A DNA stretch of 64,000 nucleotides from Nitrobacter sp051912485 (GTDB lineage Bacteria > Pseudomonadota > Alphaproteobacteria > Rhizobiales > Xanthobacteraceae): the NCBI RefSeq assembly GCF_051912485.1, contig NZ_CP196822.1:1550001-1614000 (forward strand). Reading direction: 5' to 3'. A program made the translations under genes and the position numbers. Positions 28,207 to 38,244 of this stretch are shown here, in pieces; within the stretch, counting starts at the first letter, position 1, and each line of letters starts with the position of its first letter. Below the pieces are notes generated by a model that worked only from the letters and a program-made list of their open reading frames with translations, did not search any database and was not told the origin of the DNA.

Positions 28207-29338
28207 CTAATCCACGTCTTCGACCGCTCCGGGTGTGATACCGAAGGCTTTCTGCGCCAGTGTCGCCGCCATGAATTCATCGAGGTCGCCGTCAAGCACA
28301 CCTGACGTATCTGACGTTTGCACTCCGGTTCGGAGGTCTTTCACCATCTGGTAGGGCTGCAAGACATAGGATCTGATCTGATGGCCCCAGCCGATGTCGG
28401 TCTTGGCAGCCTGATCCGCAGCGGCCTGTTCTTCCCGCTTCTTGAGCTCGATTTCATAGAGTCTCGCACGCAGCATGTCCCAGGCCTGCGCGCGGTTCTT
28501 GTGCTGCGAGCGCCCGGCCTGACAAACCACCGCGACGCCGGTCGGAATGTGCGTCAGCCGCACCGCCGATTCGGTCTTGTTGACGTGCTGGCCGCCGGCG
28601 CCGCCGGAGCGCATGGTGTCGGTGCGGACATCGCCTTCCTTGATGTCGATCTTGATGCTGTCGTCCACCACCGGGAAGATTGCCACGCTCGAAAACGACG
28701 TATGGCGTCGTGCATTGGAATCAAACGGCGAGATTCTTACGAGACGGTGCACACCCGCCTCTGTCTTGAGCCAGCCGTAGGCGTTGTGGCCACTGACCTG
28801 AATCGTCGCCGACTTGATGCCGGCTTCTTCGCCGGGCGTTTCTTCCAGATACTCGATCTTGAAACCGCGATTCTCTGCCCAGCGCGTATACATGCGCAGC
28901 AGCATCGAGGCCCAGTCCTGGCTTTCGGTGCCTCCCGCGCCGGCATGAACCTCAAGATAGGAGTTAAAGCGATCCGCCTCTCCCGAGAGCAAGGCCTCGA
29001 GTTCGCGGCGGGCGACTTCCTTCTTGAGATTCTTCAGGGCGGTTTCGGCTTCGTCGACGACGGTCCGATCGTTTTCGGCCTCGCCGAGTTCGATCATGCC
29101 GATCTGGTCGTCGAGTTCACGCTCCACCTTGCCGATGCCGGTCAGCGAATCCTCCAGCGAGGTCCGCTCCTGCATCAGCTTTTGGGCCTTCTGGGGATCG
29201 TTCCAGAGATCCGGATCCTCGGCGAGCTTGTTCAGCTCCGCCAGGCGCGCGGTCGATGTTTCGACGTCAAAGATGCCTCCTCAGCAGCCCGACCGACTGC
29301 TTGATCTCTTCGACAAGTCTTTCGATTTCAGCGCGCAT
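28207..29338 (-). CDS. prfB: Peptide chain release factor 2 (programmed +1 frameshift)
   Basis: RF2 releases peptides at UGA and UAA. It has about 376 residues when read across a +1 frameshift. The first frame runs from the ATG at 29336-29338 for 23 codons to a TGA at 29267-29269. The context there is AGGAGG CAT CTT TGA C, the classical RF2 autoregulatory slip site with an internal Shine-Dalgarno. Skipping one T lets the second frame (DVETSTARLAELNKLAED...) continue to 28207. Functional motifs are the SPF tripeptide in RISPFDSNARRH and the GGQ motif in GAGGQHVNKTESAVRL. Confidence 0.95.
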
Positions 29339-29423
29339 GGCTTTTCTGGTCCGCGGCTCACGACGTCGTTCAGCGATGGCAGGTGATGTAGCCGCCAAGG
29401 CCACAAAGAGCAATCGTATATAG

Positions 29424-31916
29424 CTAGTAAAGCCCGCCGGTGCCCGGCCGGAACAGACTGCGATCGGCGTCGGGCAGCGGCTGCGTCTGGCGTCCGTCCT
29501 GGTCCGCTACACCGATCACGGCGTAATTGTCAGGCGGCGCGGTGCCGGGCTTGAAAGCTTCGAGGATGGTCTTGCCGGTATCGCCGGGCCCAGCGCGCAT
29601 GCCAGTTTTGGAATCGACGCGAACCAGCTTGATGCCCGCAGGGATGCGGAACGGAGTGGCGGGCTTGTCGGCAAGCGCAACCTTCATGAAATCGCGCGCG
29701 ATCGGCGCCGCCAGGTGTCCACCGGTCGCGGTGCGGCCGAGATTGCGGGGCTTGTCGTAACCCATGTAGACGCCGACGACGAGGTCGGGCGAGAAACCGA
29801 TGAACCAGGCATCCTTCTGGTCATTGGTGGTGCCGGTCTTGCCAGCAATCGGCTTGCCGACATCGCGCATGACCGTGGCGGTGCCGGCCTGCACTACACC
29901 CTCCATCATGGAGGTGATCTGATAGGCCGTCATCGAATCCAGCACCTGCTCTCGGTGGTCGATCAGCTGGGGTTCGGGTTGGTCCTTCCAGCCTTCGGGC
30001 ACGTCGCACCCACGGCACTCGCGCGTGTCGTGCTTGTAGATGGTGTGGCCATAGCGATCCTGAATGCGGTCAATCAGGGTCGGCTTCACTCGCCTGCCGC
30101 CATTGTCGAACATCGAATACGCGGTCACCATGCGCAACACTGTGGTCTCGCCGGCTCCCAGCGCATAGGAGAGATAGTTCGGAAGTTCGTCGTAGATACC
30201 GAAGCGCTTGGCATATTCGCCGATCAAGGGCATGCCAATGTCTTGCGCCAACCGCACCGTCACGGTGTTGAGCGAGAGCCGCAGCGCATTCCGAAGCGTT
30301 TGCGGTCCGTAGTATTTCTCTTTCGAGTAGTTTTCCGGACGCCACACGCCGGAGCCCTGCCCCTGGTCGATCTCGATCGGCGCGTCGACGACGACGGTCG
30401 ATGGCGTATAGCCGTTGTCGAGTGCCGAAGAATAGACGATCGGCTTGAACGACGAGCCCGGCTGCCGATAGGCCTGTGTCGCGCGATTGAACTGGCTCTG
30501 ATCGAACGAGAAGCCGCCGACCATTGCCAGCACACGTCCGGTCCAAGGATCCATCGCGACCATCGCGCCGGACACCTGGGGCAGTTGCCGCAACCGGTAT
30601 TCGCCGTCGACGGTCTTGCCGTCCTTTGTAATCAGAGGATCGGCATAGATCACATCGCCAGGCGAAAGCACCTGCGATACTTTCGTTGGCGTGCGGCCTC
30701 GCGTCGGTCCGGACGCGTCTTTGGCCCACCTCACCCCGTCGAGCGTAATCAAGCCGGTTTGCCGGTCTTTGCTCACGGCGCCGCCAAGCTCGCGGCCGGG
30801 TTGAAAGCCAATCCGTGCGGACTTGTCGTCGGATTCGAGCACGACCGCCATCCGCCACGGCGTGACGTCGGACAGCGATTTGACGTCGGCGAGTTTTACG
30901 CCCCAGTCGCCGGAGATATCGAGTTTGCTCATCGCGCCGCGCCAACCCTGGGCCTCGTCATAGTTGACGAGGCCGTTGGCCATGGTCTTGCGCGCTATCG
31001 CCTGCAGTTTCGGATCGAGCGTCGTTCGGACCGACAGCCCTCCCTCGTAGAGCTTCTTTTCGCCGTAGCGTTCGAACAGGTCGCGCCGGACTTCCTCGGC
31101 GAAATATTCGCCGGCAAAGGTATGCGCTCCGTTGGCGCGGCTGGTGACGATCAGCGGATCCTTGTGGGCCTTGTCGGCGTCGGCCTGCTTGATCCAGCCG
31201 TTCTCCAGCAGCCGGTCGATGACGTAGTCGCGCCGTTCGACCGCACGGTCGTGGTTCTTGACCGGATGCAGGGTCGAGGGCGCCTTGGGCAAGGCCGCCA
31301 GATAGGCAGCCTCGGCGACGGTCAACTCATTGACTGGTTTGTCGAAATACACGAGCGATGCGGCCGCGATGCCGTAGGCGCCGAGGCCGAGATAGATCTC
31401 GTTCAGGTACAATTCGAGGATCTTGTCCTTCGAATAGGCCCGTTCGATGCGCATCGCGAGCAGCGCTTCCTTGATCTTGCGGGCAAAGGAAACTTCGTTG
31501 GTCAGCAGGAAGTTCTTGGCAACCTGCTGGGTGATCGTGGAGGCACCCTGCGGCCGCCTGTTGGATCCGTAATTCTGAGCATAAAGCAACGCCGCGCGGG
31601 CCATGCCTGAATAGTCGATGCCGCCGTGCTCATAGAAATTCTTATCCTCCGCGGCCAGGAACGCGTTGATGACCAACTTCGGCACCGCCTGTATCGGGAG
31701 GTAGAGCCGGCGTTCCTTCGCGTACTCGCCGAGCAGCGAACCGTCGGACGCATGCACACGGGTCATCACCGGCGGCTCATAATTCTGAAGCTGGGAATAG
31801 TCCGGCAGGTCCTTGGAAAAATGCCAGATCAGTCCCGCCGCCGCCGCGACGCCGACCAGAAACAGGATGGTTCCCGCTGCAAAAAGAAAACCCGTGAAAC
31901 GCAGCAGCAAGCGCAT
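29424..31916 (-). CDS. mrcA: Penicillin-binding protein 1A (bifunctional transglycosylase/transpeptidase)
   Basis: PBP1A polymerises and crosslinks peptidoglycan. It has 830 residues. An N-terminal membrane anchor (FTGFLFAAGTILFLVGVAAAAGLIW) is followed by the GT51 domain with AFLAAEDKNFYEHGG, GASTITQQVAKNF and RIERAYSKDKILELYLNEIYLG. The transpeptidase domain has the SxxK serine in QPGSSFKPIVYSSAL, the SxN-like LRLSLNTVTVRLA, and the KTGTT box (AGKTGTTNDQKDAWFIGF). A 205-base gap separates it from amiC upstream on the same strand; the pair is a usual cell-wall module. Confidence 0.97.
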   Translation of the reverse strand: MRLLLRFTGFLFAAGTILFLVGVAAAAGLIWHFSKDLPDYSQLQNYEPPVMTRVHASDGSLLGEYAKERRLYLPIQAVPKLVINAFLAAEDKNFYEHGGIDYSGMARAALLYAQNYGSNRRPQGASTITQQVAKNFLLTNEVSFARKIKEALLAMRIERAYSKDKILELYLNEIYLGLGAYGIAAASLVYFDKPVNELTVAEAAYLAALPKAPSTLHPVKNHDRAVERRDYVIDRLLENGWIKQADADKAHKDPLIVTSRANGAHTFAGEYFAEEVRRDLFERYGEKKLYEGGLSVRTTLDPKLQAIARKTMANGLVNYDEAQGWRGAMSKLDISGDWGVKLADVKSLSDVTPWRMAVVLESDDKSARIGFQPGRELGGAVSKDRQTGLITLDGVRWAKDASGPTRGRTPTKVSQVLSPGDVIYADPLITKDGKTVDGEYRLRQLPQVSGAMVAMDPWTGRVLAMVGGFSFDQSQFNRATQAYRQPGSSFKPIVYSSALDNGYTPSTVVVDAPIEIDQGQGSGVWRPENYSKEKYYGPQTLRNALRLSLNTVTVRLAQDIGMPLIGEYAKRFGIYDELPNYLSYALGAGETTVLRMVTAYSMFDNGGRRVKPTLIDRIQDRYGHTIYKHDTRECRGCDVPEGWKDQPEPQLIDHREQVLDSMTAYQITSMMEGVVQAGTATVMRDVGKPIAGKTGTTNDQKDAWFIGFSPDLVVGVYMGYDKPRNLGRTATGGHLAAPIARDFMKVALADKPATPFRIPAGIKLVRVDSKTGMRAGPGDTGKTILEAFKPGTAPPDNYAVIGVADQDGRQTQPLPDADRSLFRPGTGGLY

Positions 31917-32121
31917 TACCGAATGTCCGTTTCGTTGCCGGCGGCCTGGCGATATGGCGGCGCGTCCGCAAGCCTCAATCGTCCGTTGATGCGTTTCGTT
32001 CGTCGAAGCATCCGCCGGACTAAGAACTCCGGTTTTGGCCGATTCTGCGAACTTGCGACAACTTTTCTATAGAGCGGCTGCTGTGGCCAAACTAGGGCTT
32101 CCGAATTGAGGCCAGCCCTTT

Positions 32122-33408
32122 TCAGTGAGTTGGCCCGGCCGAACCCACTCTTTTTGCAAGAAACGCCTCAACGGCCTTTGCGACCGAACGGACAGTTCTG
32201 GAGCGCCAGTCGTCCGATACCATCTGACGGAGGTCTGCCTTGTTCGAAACGTAACCGAGTTCAACCAACACCGACGGCACATCCGGCGCCTTCAGCACCT
32301 TGAACCCGGCCGACTTCAGCGGGTGCTTATGCATCCGCGCGGCAGTTTTCATCTCGCTCATCAACAACCGGGCGAAGCGGTTTGAAAACGTGCGTGTTTC
32401 CCGCTGCGCAAGGTCGATCAGAATATCGGCGACGTCGGTCGGCTCCTCCGTCAGGTTGACGCCTCCGATCGCGTCCGCCTTGTTTTCTTCCTCCGCCAGC
32501 CGTTCTGCTTCGGCGTCCGATGCCTTGTCCGACAACGTGTAAATTGTCGCGCCCTGGGCGTCGCCCTCGCGGTGCGGCAGGGCGTCCGCATGGATCGATA
32601 CAAACAGCGCGGCACCGTTGTTCCGGGCGACGCGGACACGCTCGGCCAGCGGGATGAAGGTGTCGTCCGTTCGCGTCATGACAACGTGGTATTTGCCGTC
32701 CTGCTCGATGCGGTCGCGCAATGCCACGGCAAAAGCCAGCACCAGATTCTTTTCCATCTCTCCCGTTGAGGCCTGGGTTCCGTTGTCGATTCCGCCGTGG
32801 CCTGGATCAATCACGACCACGGGGCGACTATCCGAAGTCGCGGCGGCCCCCGTCGAACCGGTCGCATCGACGACGGGGTCCGGGGAATCGGCGTCCTTCG
32901 GCCGTTCAGAACTGCTCGAAGCAGCCAGTAGACGATTGAATGCAGCAGGGTCGACGGCCTCCAGTTCGACCACCAAGCGTGGCGGCTGACCGTTCGCTGC
33001 ATCGAGCACATAGGCCTTGTCGATTTTCGCGGGCCCCGCGAGATCGAACACAATCCGCGATCCGCCCGGCATCACCAGCCCGTAGCGGAACGCCTTGATC
33101 AGGCCGCGTCCGTTGTCGCCGGCATCGGGCGCAAGGCGGAAGCTGACCTGGGGAATATCGATCACGGCCCGGTAAGGATCGGCCAACAGAAAGGCGTGAA
33201 TGTCGATCTTCTTGTCGAGATCGAGAATGAAGCGGGTCTGTTTCGTGTCGCCTGCGAGCCGGACCTCGGAGGCGACTGGAAAATCACCCGCGACCGCCTG
33301 GCGAACAGGCTCGTTCCCGGCGGCGAGTGAAGGCGCGCCGGGAATAAAGAGCGCTGTGGCGCACAGCCAAACGATCCCTAGGTTTGCGCGGCCCGTCAAC
33401 GAACCCAT
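32122..33408 (-). CDS. amiC: N-acetylmuramoyl-L-alanine amidase (AmiC type)
   Basis: This periplasmic zinc amidase splits septal peptidoglycan during cell separation. It has 428 residues. A signal peptide (IVWLCATALFIPGAPSLAAG) is followed by an AMIN domain (residues about 45-150, TKQTRFILDLDKKIDIHAFLL). The amidase_3 catalytic domain carries the zinc ligands in VVVIDPGHGGIDNG and LFVSIHADALPH and the catalytic Glu in the C-terminal VLVELGYVSNKADLRQM. Control by an EnvC-type activator is expected for this class. Confidence 0.95.
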   Translation of the reverse strand: MGSLTGRANLGIVWLCATALFIPGAPSLAAGNEPVRQAVAGDFPVASEVRLAGDTKQTRFILDLDKKIDIHAFLLADPYRAVIDIPQVSFRLAPDAGDNGRGLIKAFRYGLVMPGGSRIVFDLAGPAKIDKAYVLDAANGQPPRLVVELEAVDPAAFNRLLAASSSSERPKDADSPDPVVDATGSTGAAATSDSRPVVVIDPGHGGIDNGTQASTGEMEKNLVLAFAVALRDRIEQDGKYHVVMTRTDDTFIPLAERVRVARNNGAALFVSIHADALPHREGDAQGATIYTLSDKASDAEAERLAEEENKADAIGGVNLTEEPTDVADILIDLAQRETRTFSNRFARLLMSEMKTAARMHKHPLKSAGFKVLKAPDVPSVLVELGYVSNKADLRQMVSDDWRSRTVRSVAKAVEAFLAKRVGSAGPTH

Positions 33409-34111
33409 GCCTCCGAGCTGACTTTACCGCAATAGGATCGCAGGGTTAATCGGACCTTAATCCGTCCACAGCAAATACTGGAAACCGCCCACAGCAAATA
33501 CTGGCGGTGTTACCGGCCGGCGACGGTGTCCCTTGCAAGCGGCCAGCAATCCACGTATGTAAGTCAATGCTGACGGTTAAACTCCCGGTTGTATCGCGTA
33601 CAGCCTCCCGGTGCAGCGCAGGGCTTCAAATTGCTAGAAGTGCCCGCGTTTCCTGACCCCTCCAAAGCCAGCGCGTCGCGCGGCGGATTCGGAGCGGCGG
33701 TTTCAAGCTCGAGGGGCGTCCGGTACCAGGTTTTTTGCGCCGGGGACGGTTTCAGAAGGTCATGACCGATTGTCCCGGCCCTGCGGCCACGAGGTACAAC
33801 AGCCGACAGGCACTTTGGCGCCGCGTCGGTCCGGCAGCGAGATACACGGCGGTGCTTTTGCCGCCAACCTGTTCATACGGGCCGACGCCTGATGCGCCAG
33901 ACTGAAAAGCCGACCAATATCCCCGCAAAGATCGCTCCGACGCGAGGCGAGAGCTTCGCGCGCCGAGCCGCGCCGGGAACAGGGTCGGTAGGGCGCTCAG
34001 GATCGCATCGCGGCCTTCCCCTCACCCCCGAATCAGGTGGACCGTTGCGTCACCCGGCCGCGCGGAACGCGCGAGCCGTGCCATGCGCCCTCCGCCGCCA
34101 AGAGCTCCAAA
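33409..34111. other. Long spacer between amiC and rne; probable rne leader
   Basis: These 703 bases carry no convincing gene. They separate the divergent amiC and rne genes and should hold both promoters. A 16-bp direct repeat, CCACAGCAAATACTGG, occurs at 33466-33481 and 33489-33504. RNase E mRNAs in other bacteria have long, structured autoregulatory leaders. A similar role here is inference. Confidence 0.5.
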
Positions 34112-37100
34112 ATGTCCAACAAACCCAACAAAATGTTGATCGACGCCACCCACCCGGAAGAGACCAGGGTGGTCGTCGTCCGCGGCAACCGCGTCGAGGA
34201 ATTTGATTTCGAATCCGCCCAGCGCAAGCAGCTGCGTGGAAACATCTATCTGGCCAAGGTCACTCGCGTCGAGCCTTCGCTGCAAGCCGCGTTTATCGAA
34301 TATGGCGGAAACCGGCACGGCTTCCTTGCATTCAGCGAAATCCATCCTGACTACTATCAAATTCCGGTCGCCGACCGTCAGGCACTGATCGAAGCCGACG
34401 AGCGGGCGCACCGCGAGGCGGAGGAAGAGTCGGAAGATCGCTCCGGCCGACGCCGTTCACGGAATCGCAGTTCGCGTCGGCGCGATCACGGCGAACGCGT
34501 TCAGAGCGCCGTCGTCGAGGATGCGGACCATGAAGGCGCGTCGCATTTCGGGCACGACGAATCGGCGCCCGGCGATGACGTCGGGCAGCAACACGAAGAT
34601 CACGATCATCCGCACGAGGACGACGCGAATCACGATCATCTGCACGAGCATGCGCACGACGATATTGGGCACAGCCATCCGTACGGCTCCGATCATGACG
34701 ACATCGATGCCGACCATCTGCACGACCTCGCTGTCGCGCGAGACCAGGATGACGCCATTGGCGCGCACCGCGACGACGAGGCGCACGGGTCAACCGGCGA
34801 AGCCCGGGCCGACGCATCGACTCAGCATGCGGTCGACTTCGAGCCGCCGGCCCGTGATCAAGACGATCATGCGGCCCCGGCCCTTCTCCTTGATTCCGAA
34901 GGCACACACGAAGCTCACGATCACCACGGAGCTCACGATCCCGGCGTGCATGAACAGGGCGATCAGCCTTTTGGGTTCGAATCTCCTGGCGAGGTGACCC
35001 CAGCCGAAGAGGAAGAGGATGACGACGAAGGCGACGCCGAGGACCAGCAGGTCGAGTCCGTTGGCGGTGACGATGCGCTGGAGGAAGTGCCCGAGCGCGC
35101 CTACCGGCCGCGCCGTCAGTACAAGATTCAGGAAGTCATCAAGCGCCGCCAGGTGATGCTGGTGCAAGTGGTCAAGGAGGAGCGCGGCAACAAGGGCGCG
35201 GCGCTGACGACCTATCTGTCGCTGGCCGGCCGCTACGCCGTGCTGATGCCCAATACCGCACGCGGTGGCGGCATTAGCCGCAAGATCACCTCGGCGCAGG
35301 ACCGTTCACGGCTGAAGGAAGTGGTGCAGGACCTCGACGTGCCCGAAGGCATGGGGGTCATTCTGCGCACCGCCGGCGCCGCGCGCACCAAGCCGGAAAT
35401 CAAGCGCGACTTCGAATATCTGATCCGCATGTGGGAAACCGTGCGCGACGTGACCCTGCGGTCGCAGGCGCCGACGCTTGTCTACGAGGAAGGTTCGCTG
35501 ATCAAGCGTTCTCTGCGCGATCTCTACAACAAGGAAATCGACGAAATCCAGGTAGCCGGTGAAGCCGGTTATCAGGAGGCGCGCGATTTCATGAAGATGC
35601 TGATGCCGTCCAACGTCCGTGCGGTGAAGCCGTATCGCGACTACCAGCCGTTATTCTCGCGCACGGGCGTCGAAAGCCAGCTCGATGCGATGTTCTCGCC
35701 GACGGTGCAGCTTCGTTCCGGCGGATACATCGTCATCAACCAAACCGAAGCGTTGGTGTCGATCGATGTCAACTCGGGCCGCTCGACCCGCGAACACCAC
35801 ATCAAGGACACAGCGCTCAAGACCAATCTCGAGGCCGCCGAGGAAGTCGCCAGACAGTTGCGATTGCGCGATCTTGCCGGCCTGATCGTCATCGACTTCA
35901 TCGACATGGATGAGAAGCGCAACAACCGCGCGGTGGAGCGCAAGCTCAGCGACTGTCTACGTCACGACCGCGCGCGTATCCAGGTCGGACGCATCTCGCA
36001 CTTCGGTCTTCTGGAAATGTCACGCCAGCGCATTCGCGCCAGCATGCTGGAAAGTTCGACGGAGCCCTGCCAACAATGCGGCGGCACGGGCCACGTCCGC
36101 TCGGTTCCCTCGGTGGCGTTGCAGTTGCTGCGCAGCCTTGAGGAAACCTTGATGAAAGGCGCGACGCACAACCTCGTTGTGCGGACACGCACTAACGTTG
36201 CGCTGTATGTGCTCAATCAAAAGCGCGGCCATCTGCGCGACCTCGAACACAGCTTCAAGGTTGGTCTTTCCGTGGTCGCCGATCCTTCGATCGCCGGCCA
36301 GCAATCCTTCATCATTGATCGCGGCGAGCAGGTGCATACGCTGGAGGCTGCGAAAGCGCTGCTTGCCGCGCAACTAGCTGCATCCCCACCGCAAGCCGAA
36401 GAGGCCTATGAGGACGAGCAGCCACTTGATATCGAAGCCGAGATCGAGACCGACGACACCGAGGCTCGCGCCGATGAGCAAGCGGGTGGTGAAACCGAGG
36501 GCGATGGTCGCAAGCGGAGGCGCCGCCGGCCCCGGCGTGAACGATCCGTAGAAATCCGCGACGACCAGGCCGCGCACGCCGGCGACGGCTCCGATGTGCA
36601 GATTGCCGCTGATTTCGCTGCGGCACGCTTCATGACCGGCGACGTTGAAAATGACGGAGACGACGTCGGAGCTCGGGACGCCATAGCTCAGGACGGCGAA
36701 GCACCAGCAGATCAGTCTCCGGACGAAGAACGGCGTCCGCGTCGTCGTGGACGTCGTGGTGGTCGCCGGCGCCGCGGTAGCGCGGGCCTTGTCGGCTCGA
36801 TTTCCGACGAACTTGGTCCTACCTCAGCGCCGGAAGTCGTCGAAGCTGTTGCAGACTTCGATTCGGCACCGATCGCTCCTGAACCGCAAGCCGACTCGTC
36901 TGAAATCGAAGCTCAGCCGCAGTACACCGCGGCGCAGCCGGAAATGACGAACTCTCCGGTTGAGGTCAAGGATGAGACCATATCAGAATCCGAAAAAGCC
37001 GTTCGGCGTCGCTCGACGGTGCGCGAAAAGGTGAGCTTCGCCTCGGAAGAGGCACCGCCGGCAGCGCCAGTCGTTCAAAGCCAGCCGGAAGAATCGGCGC

Positions 37101-37189
37101 CTGAGCCGCAACATCCTCCGGAAGAATCGAACGAAGACCGGCCGCGCCGTGCGGGATGGTGGTCGCGCCGATTCGGCAACGGCACCTGA
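34112..37189 (+). CDS. rne: Ribonuclease E with His/Asp-rich insertion
   Basis: RNase E starts mRNA decay and matures rRNA and tRNA. It has 1,025 residues from ATG 34112 (MSNKPNKMLIDATHPEE). The S1 domain is split: its first half (LRGNIYLAKVTRVEPSLQAAFIEYG) is followed by a charged insertion of about 230 residues (around 96-330) rich in His and Asp (HEDHDHPHED, HDHLHEHAHDD). The S1/RNase H-like core then resumes. Catalytic acidic residues lie in ALVSIDVNSGRST and LIVIDFIDMDEKRNN, and the Zn-link is CQQCGGTGH. The C-terminal 300 residues are Arg-, acid- and Pro-rich, as in degradosome scaffolds. The alternative upstream start (34037) adds 25 non-conserved residues. Confidence 0.95.
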   Translation: MSNKPNKMLIDATHPEETRVVVVRGNRVEEFDFESAQRKQLRGNIYLAKVTRVEPSLQAAFIEYGGNRHGFLAFSEIHPDYYQIPVADRQALIEADERAHREAEEESEDRSGRRRSRNRSSRRRDHGERVQSAVVEDADHEGASHFGHDESAPGDDVGQQHEDHDHPHEDDANHDHLHEHAHDDIGHSHPYGSDHDDIDADHLHDLAVARDQDDAIGAHRDDEAHGSTGEARADASTQHAVDFEPPARDQDDHAAPALLLDSEGTHEAHDHHGAHDPGVHEQGDQPFGFESPGEVTPAEEEEDDDEGDAEDQQVESVGGDDALEEVPERAYRPRRQYKIQEVIKRRQVMLVQVVKEERGNKGAALTTYLSLAGRYAVLMPNTARGGGISRKITSAQDRSRLKEVVQDLDVPEGMGVILRTAGAARTKPEIKRDFEYLIRMWETVRDVTLRSQAPTLVYEEGSLIKRSLRDLYNKEIDEIQVAGEAGYQEARDFMKMLMPSNVRAVKPYRDYQPLFSRTGVESQLDAMFSPTVQLRSGGYIVINQTEALVSIDVNSGRSTREHHIKDTALKTNLEAAEEVARQLRLRDLAGLIVIDFIDMDEKRNNRAVERKLSDCLRHDRARIQVGRISHFGLLEMSRQRIRASMLESSTEPCQQCGGTGHVRSVPSVALQLLRSLEETLMKGATHNLVVRTRTNVALYVLNQKRGHLRDLEHSFKVGLSVVADPSIAGQQSFIIDRGEQVHTLEAAKALLAAQLAASPPQAEEAYEDEQPLDIEAEIETDDTEARADEQAGGETEGDGRKRRRRRPRRERSVEIRDDQAAHAGDGSDVQIAADFAAARFMTGDVENDGDDVGARDAIAQDGEAPADQSPDEERRPRRRGRRGGRRRRGSAGLVGSISDELGPTSAPEVVEAVADFDSAPIAPEPQADSSEIEAQPQYTAAQPEMTNSPVEVKDETISESEKAVRRRSTVREKVSFASEEAPPAAPVVQSQPEESAPEPQHPPEESNEDRPRRAGWWSRRFGNGT

Positions 37190-37210
37190 ACTGATCACTT
37201 CGCAAACGTC

Positions 37211-37237
37211 AAAACGCCCGGCCTAGCCGGGCGTTTT
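37211..37237. terminator. Bidirectional rho-independent terminator between rne and thiL
   Basis: A perfect 12-bp stem (AAAACGCCCGGC with GCCGGGCGTTTT) around a 3-base loop lies 21 bases after the rne stop and 25 bases after the convergent thiL stop. A/T tracts on both flanks allow it to serve both strands. Confidence 0.9.
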
Positions 37238-37262
37238 CGCGTATGGTCAGACGGAGCAAAAT

Positions 37263-38234
37263 TCAGAAATGACTGTAAGAAAGCCGCGGAAGAGCGATTT
37301 CCTTGCCTTCCGCATCAAGCCATTTCGGAGCCGTGTTGCCTACAACGATCTTCCCTATCGGCGTTACTGCGACGCCGACGCCGCGTGCCGCCCGGACGAA
37401 GGCCCCGAGGCGATCCTCAGCGATCGTGCACAAGATCTCGTAATCGTCGCCGCCGCTCACCGCGATCTCGAGACTCATCTGGCCCTGCTCCATCAATCCG
37501 CGTGCCGCGTCGGACAGCGGCACGGCCGCAGCATCGATCAGCGCAGAGATTCCCGACGCTGCACACAATTTTGCGAGATCGCCGGCGAGACCGTCGGACA
37601 CGTCCATCGCGGCCCGCGCATAGTTCCGTAGGGCCATCGCGAGGCCGATACGCGGTTGCGGAACATGATAGCGGCTGAGCAACACCTCGCGGATCGCAGC
37701 GTCGCTGACCGTCACCTTGCCCGTAAGAATGGCAAGCCCGAGCGCCGCATCGCCGATTGTACCGGAGACGACGATGCGATCGCCCGGCTTCGCGCGGCTG
37801 CGCAAGATCATTTCGCCGGGCGGCACGCGGCCGAAGGCCGTGATGGAAATCGTCAACGGCCCAGGCGTTGCGACTGTGTCGCCGCCTAGCAGCGGACAAT
37901 CAAATGCCCGTGCGTCGCCGTCGAGCCCGCGCGCGAATGAGGCGAGCCAGCTCTCGTCGGCGTTGCGCAATGCCAGGGTCATGACGAAGCCGGCTGGCGT
38001 CGCGCCCTTGGCGGCGAGATCGGAGAGATTGACCCGCAAGGCCTTCTTGGCGACCATTTCCGGCGGATCACCACTCAGGAAATGCACCCCTTCGACAATG
38101 GCATCGGTCGTGACCACAAGATCGTCGCTGCCGCCTTTCAAGACAGCAGCGTCGTCAGCGAGCCCCAGCGCGCCCGGATCGGTTGCTATCGGCTTGAAGT
38201 AGCGTGCAATCAGATCGTCTTCACCGGATGGCAT
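37263..38234 (-). CDS. thiL: Thiamine-monophosphate kinase ThiL
   Basis: ThiL phosphorylates thiamine monophosphate to the active pyrophosphate cofactor. It has 323 residues from MPSGEDDLIARYFKPIA. The AIR-synthase-like fold is shown by GLADDAAVL, VVTTDAIVEGVHFL, ALRVNLSDLAAKGATP, LLGGDTVATPG, and AAMDVSDGLAGDL. A further 108 open codons upstream run through a palindromic repeat and the end of nusB, so they are rejected. It is last in the minus-strand order nrdR-ribD-ribE-ribH-nusB-thiL. Confidence 0.96.
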   Translation of the reverse strand: MPSGEDDLIARYFKPIATDPGALGLADDAAVLKGGSDDLVVTTDAIVEGVHFLSGDPPEMVAKKALRVNLSDLAAKGATPAGFVMTLALRNADESWLASFARGLDGDARAFDCPLLGGDTVATPGPLTISITAFGRVPPGEMILRSRAKPGDRIVVSGTIGDAALGLAILTGKVTVSDAAIREVLLSRYHVPQPRIGLAMALRNYARAAMDVSDGLAGDLAKLCAASGISALIDAAAVPLSDAARGLMEQGQMSLEIAVSGGDDYEILCTIAEDRLGAFVRAARGVGVAVTPIGKIVVGNTAPKWLDAEGKEIALPRLSYSHF

Positions 38235-38244
38235 ATTTTCGATC

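Noticed and set aside
29715..31610. 631-residue plus-strand open frame
   Set aside because: It lies wholly antisense to mrcA, whose protein has clear penicillin-binding motifs. The frame has no recognisable motif and follows from high GC content.
37211..37237. Perfect hairpin as a regulatory RNA
   Set aside because: Its place between two convergent stops and its A/T flanks explain it fully as a bidirectional terminator.
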